Assembly: GCF_016907555.1 (NCBI RefSeq)
Contig: NZ_JAFBCE010000001.1
Span: 2,046,001-2,110,000, forward strand
Direction of reading: 5' to 3'
From: Microbacterium laevaniformans
GTDB taxonomy: Bacteria > Actinomycetota > Actinomycetes > Actinomycetales > Microbacteriaceae
DNA: 64,000 nt
Positions 45,175-53,161 of the stretch are shown piece by piece; the stretch's first letter is position 1, and each line of letters opens with the position of its first letter. A program made the translations under genes and the position numbers. Under the pieces are notes generated by a model. The model was not told where the DNA came from and searched no databases. It saw only the letters and a list, made by a program, of their open reading frames with translations.

Positions 45175-47407
45175 GCGACGCCGCCGCGGAGAGCTGCGCC
45201 TCGCACTGGCGCTGTGGCTCGGCATCCTGAGCACTCTCGTGCCGCTCACCCGCGTCGTGCAGAGCGGCTCGTGGCTGTGGGGCGCGATCGCCCTGCCGTT
45301 CGCGCTGCTGGCGCTCGGCTACGGACTGCGCCGGCTGCGACTGCCGGTCATCGTCGTCACGATCATCGAGCTCGCCGCGTGGACCGGCGCGGTCACCGCC
45401 GTCTTCTTCCCGGCGAACGCCCTTCTGGGTGTGATCCCGACCGGCGGCATCGTGGAGGCGCTGCCCCGGATGATCACCACGGCATCCGCTCTCATCACGG
45501 ACGGTGTCGCTCCCCTGACGCCGACGCAGCCGCTCGTGTTCCTCATCGTCGCATCGCTCGGGCTTCTGACCGTCGCCCTCGATCACGTCGTCATCACGGC
45601 GCGGATGCCGCTTCTGGCCAGCATCGCCCTGGTCGCCGTCTGGCTCATCCCCGCCATCGCCGTGCCGGCCGGGGTCGACATCGTGGCGTTCGTGGTGCTC
45701 GCGGCATCCGTGCTGCTGCTCATCCGCGCCGAGACCCGCACCCGCGAGACACCGAGCGCCGCCGCGTCCCCACGCGCCGTCACCGCGCGCGCCGGCGGCG
45801 TCGCGGCCGTCGCCACCTCGATCGGCGCCGTCGCGATCATCGCGGCGCTCGCGGTCGGACCCACGCTGCAAGCGTCGGTTCCCGCGGCGGGGTTCGGCAC
45901 CTCCACGATGATCGATCCGTCGCTGGATCTCGGCAAAAACCTGCGTCGCCAGGACGGCGCGACGGTGCTCACCCTGCGCACCGACGGCACCAGCGTGCCC
46001 TACCTGCGCGTGGCGACGCTGTCGCTGTTCGATGGCACGGTGTGGCAGCCCGATCGCACGAGCACGGTCGATCTGAGCGCAGCGCCGCTAGAGCCCGTCG
46101 AGCTCTCGGCGGACATCGCCGTCGTACAGACCCGCACGACCGTCGCGATCAAGAACCTCGCGTCCGCCTACGCGCCCGTCCCGTACCCGGCCACCGAGGT
46201 CGACGGATTGGCCGGTGCGTGGCAGTTCGCCCCGTACAACCGCACCGTCGCCGGCGCGGCCGGGGCGACGCAGGGCCAGGAGTACACCGTCGTCTCCGAC
46301 ATCGCCCAGCCGACGCTCGAGCAGATCCGCGCGTCGTCGGCGGGAGGCGCGGGTGTGAGCATCGACGTGGACTCCCTCCCCGCCGGCAGCCCGCCGATCA
46401 TCGCGCAGCTGGCCCGTCAGGTCACCGCGCAGGCCGACACCGACTACGACAAGCTCATCGCGCTGCAGGACTGGTTCCGCGGTCCGGAGTTCACGTACTC
46501 GCTCGACGCGCCCGTGCAGGAGGGCTTCGACGGGCAGGGCGTCGACGCCGTGGCCGCCTTCCTCCAGGCCAAGACAGGATATTGCGTGCACTTCGCGGGC
46601 GCCTTCGCTCTCATGGCTCGCAGCCTCGGCATGCCGACGCGGATCGTCGTCGGGTTCCTCCCCGGCTCGTTCACCGGTCAGGTCATCGACGGTCAGCGCG
46701 TCATCGATGTGACGGGTCGCCAGCTGCACGCGTGGCCAGAGGTCTCCTTCCGCGGCATCGGCTGGGTCCCGTTCGAGCCGACCAAGGGCCTCGGCACCGA
46801 GACGCGCTTCGACAGCGCCGCCTCGACCGCGACCGCGGCGCCGACGACGTCGCCCCGTCCGGAGGCGACCTCCGCGGCCACGCCCGCCCCGACGGCCGAC
46901 GTGAACGACCCGCAGCAGGGGGCGCAGACGGATGCCGCAGGCTCGGGCCCGACGCTGATCGATCTGCGTCCGCTGCTGAGCATCCTCGGCGCCGTCGTCG
47001 TGGTCGCCGCACTGCCGGGGGTGGCGGGGGCGGTGCGGCGGCTCATGCTGCGCCGGCGCGGAACGGTGGCCGCCGCGTGGCGCCTCGTGCAGGACACCGC
47101 GATCGACGCGGGTTTGCCGGTGCCGTCGTCGCGCTCGCCACGCGCCTTCGGCGCCTTCCTCGTCAGCGCCGGGGGCGCCCCCGCGACGCCGATGTCTCAG
47201 CTCGTGGCCGCCGTCGAGCGGGCGAACTACGCGGCGGACGCGGCCGGCGCGGGCCCGGATGCCGCAGCGATGAGCGCCGCCCTCGGCATCCGATCCGCCA
47301 TGCTCGCGGCGATGCCGGCGGCGCGGCGGGCGCGCACGCTGGCGCTGCCGTGGTCGCTCGTCGTGCGGCCGGGCTCCGGCCTGGCCGATCGCGACGCGCC
47401 GGCCTGA
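45161..47407 (+). CDS. TgpA-like membrane protein with transglutaminase domain
   Basis: A 748-aa protein with about seven N-terminal helices (to about residue 235), an extracytoplasmic domain, a transglutaminase-like domain (Cys in KTGYCVHFAGAFALMARSLG, His in QLHAWPEV, then GWVPFEPTKG), a Thr/Pro/Ala-rich linker and one more membrane helix with a cytoplasmic DUF4129-like tail. The GTG start overlaps the DUF58 gene. The protein may crosslink or cleave envelope components; the substrate is unknown. A strong terminator overlaps its stop codon. Confidence 0.9.
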   Translation: MPPRERRRRGELRLALALWLGILSTLVPLTRVVQSGSWLWGAIALPFALLALGYGLRRLRLPVIVVTIIELAAWTGAVTAVFFPANALLGVIPTGGIVEALPRMITTASALITDGVAPLTPTQPLVFLIVASLGLLTVALDHVVITARMPLLASIALVAVWLIPAIAVPAGVDIVAFVVLAASVLLLIRAETRTRETPSAAASPRAVTARAGGVAAVATSIGAVAIIAALAVGPTLQASVPAAGFGTSTMIDPSLDLGKNLRRQDGATVLTLRTDGTSVPYLRVATLSLFDGTVWQPDRTSTVDLSAAPLEPVELSADIAVVQTRTTVAIKNLASAYAPVPYPATEVDGLAGAWQFAPYNRTVAGAAGATQGQEYTVVSDIAQPTLEQIRASSAGGAGVSIDVDSLPAGSPPIIAQLARQVTAQADTDYDKLIALQDWFRGPEFTYSLDAPVQEGFDGQGVDAVAAFLQAKTGYCVHFAGAFALMARSLGMPTRIVVGFLPGSFTGQVIDGQRVIDVTGRQLHAWPEVSFRGIGWVPFEPTKGLGTETRFDSAASTATAAPTTSPRPEATSAATPAPTADVNDPQQGAQTDAAGSGPTLIDLRPLLSILGAVVVVAALPGVAGAVRRLMLRRRGTVAAAWRLVQDTAIDAGLPVPSSRSPRAFGAFLVSAGGAPATPMSQLVAAVERANYAADAAGAGPDAAAMSAALGIRSAMLAAMPAARRARTLALPWSLVVRPGSGLADRDAPA

Positions 47408-47424
47408 ACCGGCGCGTCGCGATC
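47387..47424. terminator. Bidirectional terminator between tgpA-like and symporter genes
   Basis: A perfect 16-bp stem, GATCGCGACGCGCCGG (47387-47402) with CCGGCGCGTCGCGATC (47409-47424), has a six-base loop that contains the TGA stop of the transglutaminase gene. It separates two convergent genes; no long T-run is seen on either side. Confidence 0.7.
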
Positions 47425-47429
47425 AGTCA

Positions 47430-48842
47430 TCAGCTGCGCGCGAGCGCCGGGGCCTGCTCGTCGGCGTCGTCGGCCGAGTCGTCGGCGAACGGCTCGCCGT
47501 CGCGCGGCGCGTCGTACAGCTCGCGGTTCAGGATGCCCTCGCGCTTCGCGACGATCGTGGGCACCAGGGCCTGGCCCGCGACGTTGACCGCGGTGCGGCC
47601 CATGTCGAGGATCGGGTCGATCGCGAGGAGCAGACCGACACCCTCCAGGGGCAGGCCGAGGGTGGAGAGGGTCAGCGTGAGCATGACCGTCGCGCCGGTG
47701 GTGCCGGCGGTGGCCGCCGAGCCCACGACCGAGACGAGCGCGATCAGCAGGTACGACACGATGTTCAGCTCGATGCCGAAGAACTGGGCGACGAAGATCG
47801 CGGCGATCGCCGGGTAGATCGCGGCGCAGCCGTCCATCTTGGTCGTCGCGCCCAGCGGCACCGCGAACGAGGCGTACTCGCGCGGCACGCCGAGGTTGCG
47901 CTCGGTCACGCGCTGGGTCAGCGGGAGTGTGCCGATCGAGGAGCGCGAGACGAACCCGAGCTGCACGGCCGGCCAGACGCCGGAGAAGTACTGCTTGATC
48001 GACAGGCCGTGGCTCTTGACGAGGATCGGGTAGACGACGAAGAGCACCAGCACGAGGCCTGCGTACACTGCCACGACGAACCAGACGAGCGTGAGCAGCT
48101 TGCCGGTGCCGTACTGCACGACCGCCGAGGCGATGAGGCCGAGCGTGCCGAGGGGCGCGATGCGGATGATCCACCAGAGCACCCGCTGCACGATCTTCAG
48201 CGACGACTGCGTGAACGCGACGAACGGCTCGGCGCGCTTGCCGACCTTGAGCGCGGCGATGCCGACGGCGACCGAGATGACGATGACCTGCAGCACGTTG
48301 AAGCCGACGGTAGAGGTGATCGCACCGGTCGTCTCGCTCGCCGAGCTCGACACGGTGAGGCCGAGGAAGTTCTGCGGGATCAGGCCTTTGAGGAAGTTCC
48401 ACCACGTACCGACGGTGTAGGGGGCGCCCGTCGTGAGCTGGTCGTGGGCGACGCGGTTACCGGGCTGGATCGTGATGCCCAGGACGATGCCGATCGTCAC
48501 GGCGATGAGGGCCGTGATCCCGAACCACAGCAGGGTCTGACCCGCCAGCCGCGCGGCGTTGGTCACGTTGCGCAGCTGCGTGATGCTGGCGACGACCGCG
48601 AGGAAGATGAGCGGGACGACGGCAGCCTTCAGCAGCGTCACGTAGGACGAACCGATGGTCGACAGGGTCGCGGACAGGCCGTTGGGGTTGCCCGCGGCAT
48701 CCGGACCGAGGTTCAGGGCGAGGATGCCGAGCAGGATGCCGGCGATCAGCGCGACCGTGATCTGGAAGCCGAACGAGCGGTAGAACGGCTTCTTCGGCTT
48801 GGGCGGACGCGCGGCGGGCGCGGTGGTGCTGGTGGAACTCAT
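47430..48842 (-). CDS. Dicarboxylate/amino acid:cation symporter (DAACS family)
   Basis: A 470-aa SLC1-type secondary transporter for glutamate, aspartate or C4-dicarboxylates. Eight helices and two hairpins are expected. The hairpin 1 serine stretch is replaced by FVSRSSIGTLPLT, the helix 7 region reads PLGATTKMDGCAAIYP (canonical NMDG is KMDG), and hairpin 2 is GTTGATVMLTLTLSTLGLPLEG. A charged tail (about 30 residues) follows. The ATG at 48842 has AGGAGATATC upstream. Substrate specificity cannot be read with confidence. Confidence 0.9.
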   Translation of the reverse strand: MSSTSTTAPAARPPKPKKPFYRSFGFQITVALIAGILLGILALNLGPDAAGNPNGLSATLSTIGSSYVTLLKAAVVPLIFLAVVASITQLRNVTNAARLAGQTLLWFGITALIAVTIGIVLGITIQPGNRVAHDQLTTGAPYTVGTWWNFLKGLIPQNFLGLTVSSSASETTGAITSTVGFNVLQVIVISVAVGIAALKVGKRAEPFVAFTQSSLKIVQRVLWWIIRIAPLGTLGLIASAVVQYGTGKLLTLVWFVVAVYAGLVLVLFVVYPILVKSHGLSIKQYFSGVWPAVQLGFVSRSSIGTLPLTQRVTERNLGVPREYASFAVPLGATTKMDGCAAIYPAIAAIFVAQFFGIELNIVSYLLIALVSVVGSAATAGTTGATVMLTLTLSTLGLPLEGVGLLLAIDPILDMGRTAVNVAGQALVPTIVAKREGILNRELYDAPRDGEPFADDSADDADEQAPALARS

Positions 48843-49053
48843 GAGGGGGGATATCTCCTGTGTCGGCGGATGCCGGGTGGAACTTCGCAGGGTGTCGACG
48901 TTACGTCGCGGCCGGTGCACTCGCGAGTCACGATGACGCACGATGACGCGGGTGACACGCGAGCGCGGACCGCCCGTCACTCCAACGGCGGCGATGACCG
49001 GTGCATTCCCGGCGGTCGGGATTCGTTTCGCGCGCCCCTCGAGCCGCAGCCGG
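48843..49053. other. Intergenic stretch with no recognised feature
   Basis: About 210 bases separate the symporter start from the end of arsC. I see the symporter's ribosome binding site near 48854 but no clear promoter, hairpin or small gene. Confidence 0.4.
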
Positions 49054-49458
49054 TCAGCTCAGGCTGGCGATGAGTTCCTGCACCCGCCCCTTGATGTCGT
49101 CACGCACCCCGCGGACGACCTCTACGGGCTGGCCCGCCGGGTCGGTCAGCTGCCAATCCTCGTAGCGCTTTCCGGGGAAGATGGGGCATGCATCCCCGCA
49201 TCCCATCGTGATGACGACGTCGGCCTGGCGCACGGCATCCGTGGTCAGAATCTGCGGGGTGGCCGAGGACAGGTCGATGCCTTCTTCGGCCATCACGGCC
49301 ACGGCTGCCGGGTTTACCGCATTGCCCGGCTCGCTGCCGGCCGAGAACACATCGATGCGGTCGCCGGCGAGCGCACGGAGGTATCCGGCGGCCATCTGAG
49401 AGCGGCCGGCGTTGTGCACGCAGACGAAGAGGACGGCGGGCTTGGTGGAGTCGGTCAT
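49054..49458 (-). CDS. arsC: Arsenate reductase, LMW-phosphatase type
   Basis: A 134-aa enzyme reducing arsenate to arsenite. The P-loop is FVCVHNAGRSQMAAG, a CX5R motif with Cys13 and Arg19. Two more cysteines, Cys87 and Cys91 in MGCGDACPIFPGKRYEDW, are placed as in thioredoxin-coupled ArsC. It is the last gene of the divergent arsenic cluster, 19 bases after the flavoprotein gene. No arsenite exporter (ArsB or Acr3) is present nearby. Confidence 0.92.
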   Translation of the reverse strand: MTDSTKPAVLFVCVHNAGRSQMAAGYLRALAGDRIDVFSAGSEPGNAVNPAAVAVMAEEGIDLSSATPQILTTDAVRQADVVITMGCGDACPIFPGKRYEDWQLTDPAGQPVEVVRGVRDDIKGRVQELIASLS

Positions 49459-49477
49459 GGCATTCCTCGTTCGGGTG

Positions 49478-50800
49478 TCAGGAGAGGGCGGGCGCGGTCG
49501 GGATGATCGAGACGGGCTGAGGCGGCGGTGCGCAGCAGGCGCCGCGACGCGAAGCGCCCGAGGCGTCGAAGAGCCCGGCACCGCCACACACGCCAGTATC
49601 GGGCAAGACCAGCTCGACACGCCGTGCGGCCGCGTGATCGCCCGCCACGTCGGCCACGACGCTGCGCACCTGCTCGTACCCGGTGAGCGCGAGAAAGGTC
49701 GGCGCGCGGCCGTACGACTTCGCGCCGACGATGAAGAAACCCGGTTCGGGGTGGGCGAGGTCGGCGGCGCCAGTGGCGGCGACCGAGCCGCACGAGTGCA
49801 CGTTCGGATCCACCTCGGCGGCGATGCGAACGGGAGCCTGCAAGGCGGAGTCGAGCTCCAGACACAGCTCCGACAGGAACGACAGGTCGGGGCGGAAGCC
49901 GGTGAGCACGACGGCCCTGTCGGCAGCGAGGTGACGACCGTCCTCCGCCACGAGGACCACGCCATCACCGGCATCCGTGACGCGTTCCACGCGGAACCCC
50001 GTCACGAGCGAGACGAGACCGGCATCCACGAACTCCTTCGCCCGGATGCCGAGGGCGCCGCGCGCGGGCAGCTCGTCTGCTTCACCCCCGCCGAACGCCT
50101 TCCGCGCGCTCGCACGACGCAGCGCCCAGGTCACCGTCGTGGACGGGTCGCGGCGCGCCATCCGTGCCAGGGCCAGGACCGCGGTGAGGGCGGAATGCCC
50201 GGAACCGACGACGACGGTGTGTCTGCCCTCGAATCCGGAGCGATCTCGGAAATCGGGGATGCGGTAGCTGAGCCGGTCGGCCGCCGCGCGCTCGCCGAGA
50301 GCCGGCAGACCGTCCGCACCCGCGGGGTTGGGGGTCTCCCACGTACCGGAGGCGTCGATGACGGCGCGTGCCGCGAGGCGATAGTCGTCGCCTCCGGTCG
50401 GTCGGACGTGCACCGTGAAGGGCTGATCGCCGCGGCCGGCATCGACGAGGCGGTCGCGTCCCGACCGCGAGACGCCGACGACGCGCGCGCCGTAACGAAC
50501 ACGATCGCCGAGTGCGTCGGCCAGCGGTGCGAGATAGCGACCGATCCACTGCGCGCCGGTGGGGTAGCCGCTCGGCGGCGGTGTCCAGCCCGTCGCGTCA
50601 AGGAGGCGAGCGCTGGCGGCATCGACGAGCTCGGACCAGTCGGAGAACAGCCGCACATGGCCCCACTCAGCCACCGCAGCGGCCGGAGTGTCTCCCGCTT
50701 CGAGCACGACGACCGGCATCCCGCGTTCGACGAGATGGGCGGCGGCGGCGAGCCCCTGGGGGCCGGCGCCGATCACGACGACGGGCAGTGCGTCATCCAC
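49478..50800 (-). CDS. ArsO-like flavin-dependent oxidoreductase
   Basis: A 440-aa flavoprotein of the kind encoded in actinobacterial arsenic operons. FAD motif VVVIGAGPQGLAAAAHL, a WSELVDAASARLL segment, the NADPH motif VVVGSGHSALTAVLAL and FFIVGAKSYGRAPTFL are present. The C-terminus has a vicinal Cys pair in GACCAPPPQP that could bind trivalent arsenic. The GTG at 50800 has AAGGAGG upstream. It shares a bidirectional operator region with arsR. The exact reaction in arsenic metabolism is not settled. Confidence 0.82.
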   Translation of the reverse strand: MDDALPVVVIGAGPQGLAAAAHLVERGMPVVVLEAGDTPAAAVAEWGHVRLFSDWSELVDAASARLLDATGWTPPPSGYPTGAQWIGRYLAPLADALGDRVRYGARVVGVSRSGRDRLVDAGRGDQPFTVHVRPTGGDDYRLAARAVIDASGTWETPNPAGADGLPALGERAAADRLSYRIPDFRDRSGFEGRHTVVVGSGHSALTAVLALARMARRDPSTTVTWALRRASARKAFGGGEADELPARGALGIRAKEFVDAGLVSLVTGFRVERVTDAGDGVVLVAEDGRHLAADRAVVLTGFRPDLSFLSELCLELDSALQAPVRIAAEVDPNVHSCGSVAATGAADLAHPEPGFFIVGAKSYGRAPTFLALTGYEQVRSVVADVAGDHAAARRVELVLPDTGVCGGAGLFDASGASRRGACCAPPPQPVSIIPTAPALS

Positions 50801-50814
50801 CGGACTCCTCCTTC

Positions 50815-50870
50815 GTATCGACATCTGTCGATGGGTAAAGATTCCGGCATGCATCGACAGATGTCAATAC
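50815..50870. promoter_or_regulatory. Double ArsR operator in the divergent arsenic promoter
   Basis: Two 19-base half-elements, 50815-50833 and 50852-50870, are inverted copies of each other with one mismatch. Each holds a TCGAC-4-base-GTC(G/A)A dyad. TTGACA, a perfect -35 for the minus-strand genes, is part of the right copy (50862-50867). ArsR binding on both copies would repress arsR and the flavoprotein-arsC genes together. Confidence 0.7.
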
Positions 50871-50888
50871 GAGGTGCACAATCGAAAG

Positions 50889-51236
50889 ATGCCGACGCTG
50901 CTGCCCCTCCTGACGAACACCGCCGACGGGTGCAGCTCGACCGCGCCCGTGAACGCACTGACGGCGGATGAGGCAGAGATGCTCGCCCGCACCTTCAAGG
51001 CGCTCGGCGACCCCACGCGGGTGCGCCTGCTGTCGCTGATCGCCGCATCGCCGGGCGGTGAAGCATGCATCTGCGATCTCACCGCACCGGTCGGCCTCTC
51101 CCAGCCGACCGTGTCCCACCACATGAAGCTTCTCGTGGATGCCGGGCTCGCCACGCGTGAGCAGCGCGGGCGCTGGGCGTACTTCCGGGTCGTCGCCGAT
51201 GCCCTCGACCAGGCCGCGAATGCTCTCCGCCCGTGA
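50889..51236 (+). CDS. arsR: ArsR-family arsenic-responsive repressor
   Basis: A 115-aa winged-helix repressor. The recognition region is SQPTVSHHMKLLVDAGL. The metalloid site is probably Cys60 and Cys62 in EACICDLT, at the start of the DNA-binding helices, with Cys15 near the N-terminus as a possible third ligand. It is divergent from the flavoprotein-arsC pair, with a twin operator between them, and overlaps the truncated GNAT gene by four bases (GTGA). Confidence 0.93.
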   Translation: MPTLLPLLTNTADGCSSTAPVNALTADEAEMLARTFKALGDPTRVRLLSLIAASPGGEACICDLTAPVGLSQPTVSHHMKLLVDAGLATREQRGRWAYFRVVADALDQAANALRP

Positions 51237-51589
51237 AGGCGGTCGCGATCCGCGCGATGCGGCCCGAAGATTGGCCGGAGGTGGAGGCGATCTATCACGA
51301 AGGCCTCGCCACGGGAAACGCAAGCTTCGAGGCTGAGCCGCCCGTGTGGGAGGCCTTCGACACCGGCAAGCTCGGCGTCGGCCGGTTGGTCGCCGTCGAC
51401 GCCGACGGCGGCGTCACCGGCTGGGTCGCCGCATCCGCCGTCTCGACCCGCGAGGTGTACCGCGGCGTCGTCGCGGGTCAGTGGCGCGACACGATCCTGG
51501 TCGAACGTCGCCGCCCCGACGGAGCGCCGTCACGCGAGAACCCCGCCCAGGCTTTCGCGTGGACGGGGTTCTCGGCTGAGCGGAAGTGA
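51233..51589 (+). CDS. ArsN-type GNAT acetyltransferase with an internal deletion
   Basis: A 118-aa remnant. Residues 1-80 match the first half of phosphinothricin/ArsN1-like acetyltransferases (AIRAMRPEDWPEVEAIYHEG, GNASFE, VTGWVAASAVSTREVYRGVV). The next residues, AGQWRDTILVERRRP, match their C-terminal strand. The central acetyl-CoA-binding core of about 65-75 residues is missing, so it should be inactive. The frame is open, and the tail runs into the 3' end of the opposite-strand tRNA-Ser. The start is GTG, coupled to arsR. Confidence 0.6.
   Translation: MKAVAIRAMRPEDWPEVEAIYHEGLATGNASFEAEPPVWEAFDTGKLGVGRLVAVDADGGVTGWVAASAVSTREVYRGVVAGQWRDTILVERRRPDGAPSRENPAQAFAWTGFSAERK
51536..51573 (-). 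terminator. Hairpin downstream of tRNA-Ser
   Basis: A perfect 10-bp stem, GAGAACCCCG (51536-51545) with CGGGGTTCTC (51564-51573), lies eight bases beyond the 3' end of tRNA-Ser, inside the tail of the GNAT frame. No T-run follows. Confidence 0.5.
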
Positions 51590-51669
51590 CAGGATTTGAA
51601 CCTGCGAGGCGAGTTACCCCGCCTACATGGATTCCAGCCATGCTCCTTAGGCCGCTCGGACACACTTCC
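51581..51669 (-). tRNA. tRNA-Ser (anticodon GGA)
   Basis: A complete class II cloverleaf: acceptor GGAAGTG with CACTTCC, anticodon loop CTGGAAT giving GGA, a long variable arm (TAGGCGGGGTAACTCGCCT) and the T arm GCAGG-TTCAAAT-CCTGT. The discriminator is G. CCA is not encoded. Confidence 0.96.
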
Positions 51670-51708
51670 GTCGACGATCCTATCAGCCGCCGCGACGGCC
51701 GTTGTCGC

Positions 51709-52133
51709 TCACGCGGTCGCGAGAAGGTCCCCGGCCAGAAGCAGCTGCGGCACCTGCGTGAACCGCCACGCCCCGGCATCCGCGGGGCTGAGGCACCACA
51801 CCAGGTCGAATCGATCCCCCGGCCACGCGGCGGGCGGGGGGGGTCGATCGATCCGAGGTGGCTCAGGATGTCGGGGATCAGCTCGTGCTCCCAGGCGACG
51901 AGCGTGCACCCCGTCGTCGTACGCAGCGCCGCGGCAAGCGCGGCCGTGTCGTCCTTCTTCCACGTCGTCTCCAGAGCGAGCCCCAACCTCGCGGCCAGCG
52001 GCGTCACCGTCTGCGCAGGGCGTTTGCTCCCCGCGGAGCACGCCGAGAGCGTCAGCGCCGCTGCAGAACCCACGCCCGCGGTCAGGAGGGTCCGTCGCGA
52101 GAGTGCGTCGCGCGCCTGCCGACGTTCGTCCAT
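51709..52133 (-). pseudogene. Broken exported histidine phosphatase-like protein
   Basis: A twin-arginine lipoprotein signal ([21 protein letters not shown]) is joined to the second half of a histidine-phosphatase domain: [15 protein letters not shown] and then [17 protein letters not shown] with the second active-site His. The N-terminal RHG active-site motif is missing. The frame then shifts in a run of eight G (51836-51843); the other frame continues [15 protein letters not shown] and [12 protein letters not shown] to a stop at 51709. Both lesions indicate a non-functional gene, unless the G-run is a sequencing error. The start is ATG at 52133 with AGAAGGA upstream. Confidence 0.75.
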
Positions 52134-52351
52134 GTGTTCCTTCTCCGATCGTGCTCGCCGATCGTCACACGCCGGTCCGCGCCAACTCCACGGACCGAGC
52201 AGGTTCATCGGGCGTGCTGACGAAACGCCCAGCAGCCACACGGAACGCGGGGTCGCAAACGGCGCTCACGACGTCGCGCGCACCGCAGATCGCGCCACCG
52301 TTCCGGGCCCGCGCCGCCGCGGGCACAGGGCGCCCCGCCTAAATCGGCAGC
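52134..52351. other. Intergenic stretch with no recognised feature
   Basis: About 218 bases between the broken phosphatase start and the end of the NUDIX gene. No hairpin with a T-tract, RNA gene or convincing small frame was seen. Confidence 0.4.
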
Positions 52352-53056
52352 CTAGATCGGCAGCGGTATGCGCCGGGTCCGGGCGCCCAGGTCCCACGGC
52401 TCGGTCCAGCCGAGCCGGTCGAACAGCGCGTCGATCACCATCGCGGTGAAACCCCAGACGAGATGACCCTGCACCTCGAAGGCGGGCCCGCGCCACGTCT
52501 GTCCGTCACGCTCGATGACGGTCACCCCGCGGTTGCGCGCATCGAGCAGGTCGGCGACCGGCGCGCGGAACACGGCGGCCGACTCGGCGTCGTCGACGAC
52601 GCGAACGGGCGACGGATGCCGCCACCACCCCAGCACGGGAGTCACCAGGTGCCCGGAGAACTCCAACGGCACCGGCGGCAGCGCGCCCAGCACCTCGACG
52701 CCGGCCGGATCGAGCCCCGTCTCCTCCTCGGCTTCGCGCAGTGCGGCCGCGATGGGCCCGGCATCCGCGGGGTCGAGGCGTCCTCCGGGAAACGCAACCT
52801 GTCCCGGATGAGCGCGGAGCGTGGTCGCACGCTCCAGCAGCAGCACGTCGAGGTCGCGCGAGACCGCGGCATCCTGCGCCGCGTGTGCGCTCTGTACGTC
52901 ATCGAGCACGCCGAACAGAATCAGCACCGCGGCGGCGCGCGGCGAGACGCCTGCGGGCAGGTGCCGCAGCGGGGCTGTCCAGTCCCGGCCATCGCGAGCC
53001 AGAGCGGTCAGCTCGGCGCGTGCCCCGACGACGGGAGCGGCGGAGTCGGAGGGCAC
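52352..53056 (-). CDS. NUDIX hydrolase, CoA pyrophosphatase-like
   Basis: A 234-aa hydrolase. The Nudix box GGRLDPADAGPIAAALREAEEETGL carries the metal-binding Glu residues. The preceding RAHPGQVAFPGG is the UPF0035 signature of CoA/acyl-CoA diphosphatases (NudL/Nudt7). The C-terminal VWGFTAMVIDALFDRLGW fits too. The start is GTG with TAGCCT six bases upstream and no ribosome binding site. The gene is divergent from the ATP-grasp gene. Confidence 0.9.
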   Translation of the reverse strand: MPSDSAAPVVGARAELTALARDGRDWTAPLRHLPAGVSPRAAAVLILFGVLDDVQSAHAAQDAAVSRDLDVLLLERATTLRAHPGQVAFPGGRLDPADAGPIAAALREAEEETGLDPAGVEVLGALPPVPLEFSGHLVTPVLGWWRHPSPVRVVDDAESAAVFRAPVADLLDARNRGVTVIERDGQTWRGPAFEVQGHLVWGFTAMVIDALFDRLGWTEPWDLGARTRRIPLPI

Positions 53057-53062
53057 CCGTTC

Positions 53063-53068
53063 AGGCTA
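53063..53068 (-). promoter_or_regulatory. -10 box of a leaderless promoter for the NUDIX gene
   Basis: TAGCCT on the minus strand, six bases and then the GTG start. No ribosome binding site is present. Confidence 0.5.
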
Positions 53069-53161
53069 CGACGCGCCGACCGCTACGGCGACGCACGGAA
53101 CTCACCCGAAGCGAAAGGAGGGGCCCGGTCAAGGAGAACGCCCTCGGTAGGGTGGTCTCTC

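Noticed and set aside
51581..51669. Integration site of a genomic island at tRNA-Ser
   Set aside because: No integrase gene and no repeated tRNA 3' end were seen at the far side of the arsenic cluster, so an att pair cannot be supported.
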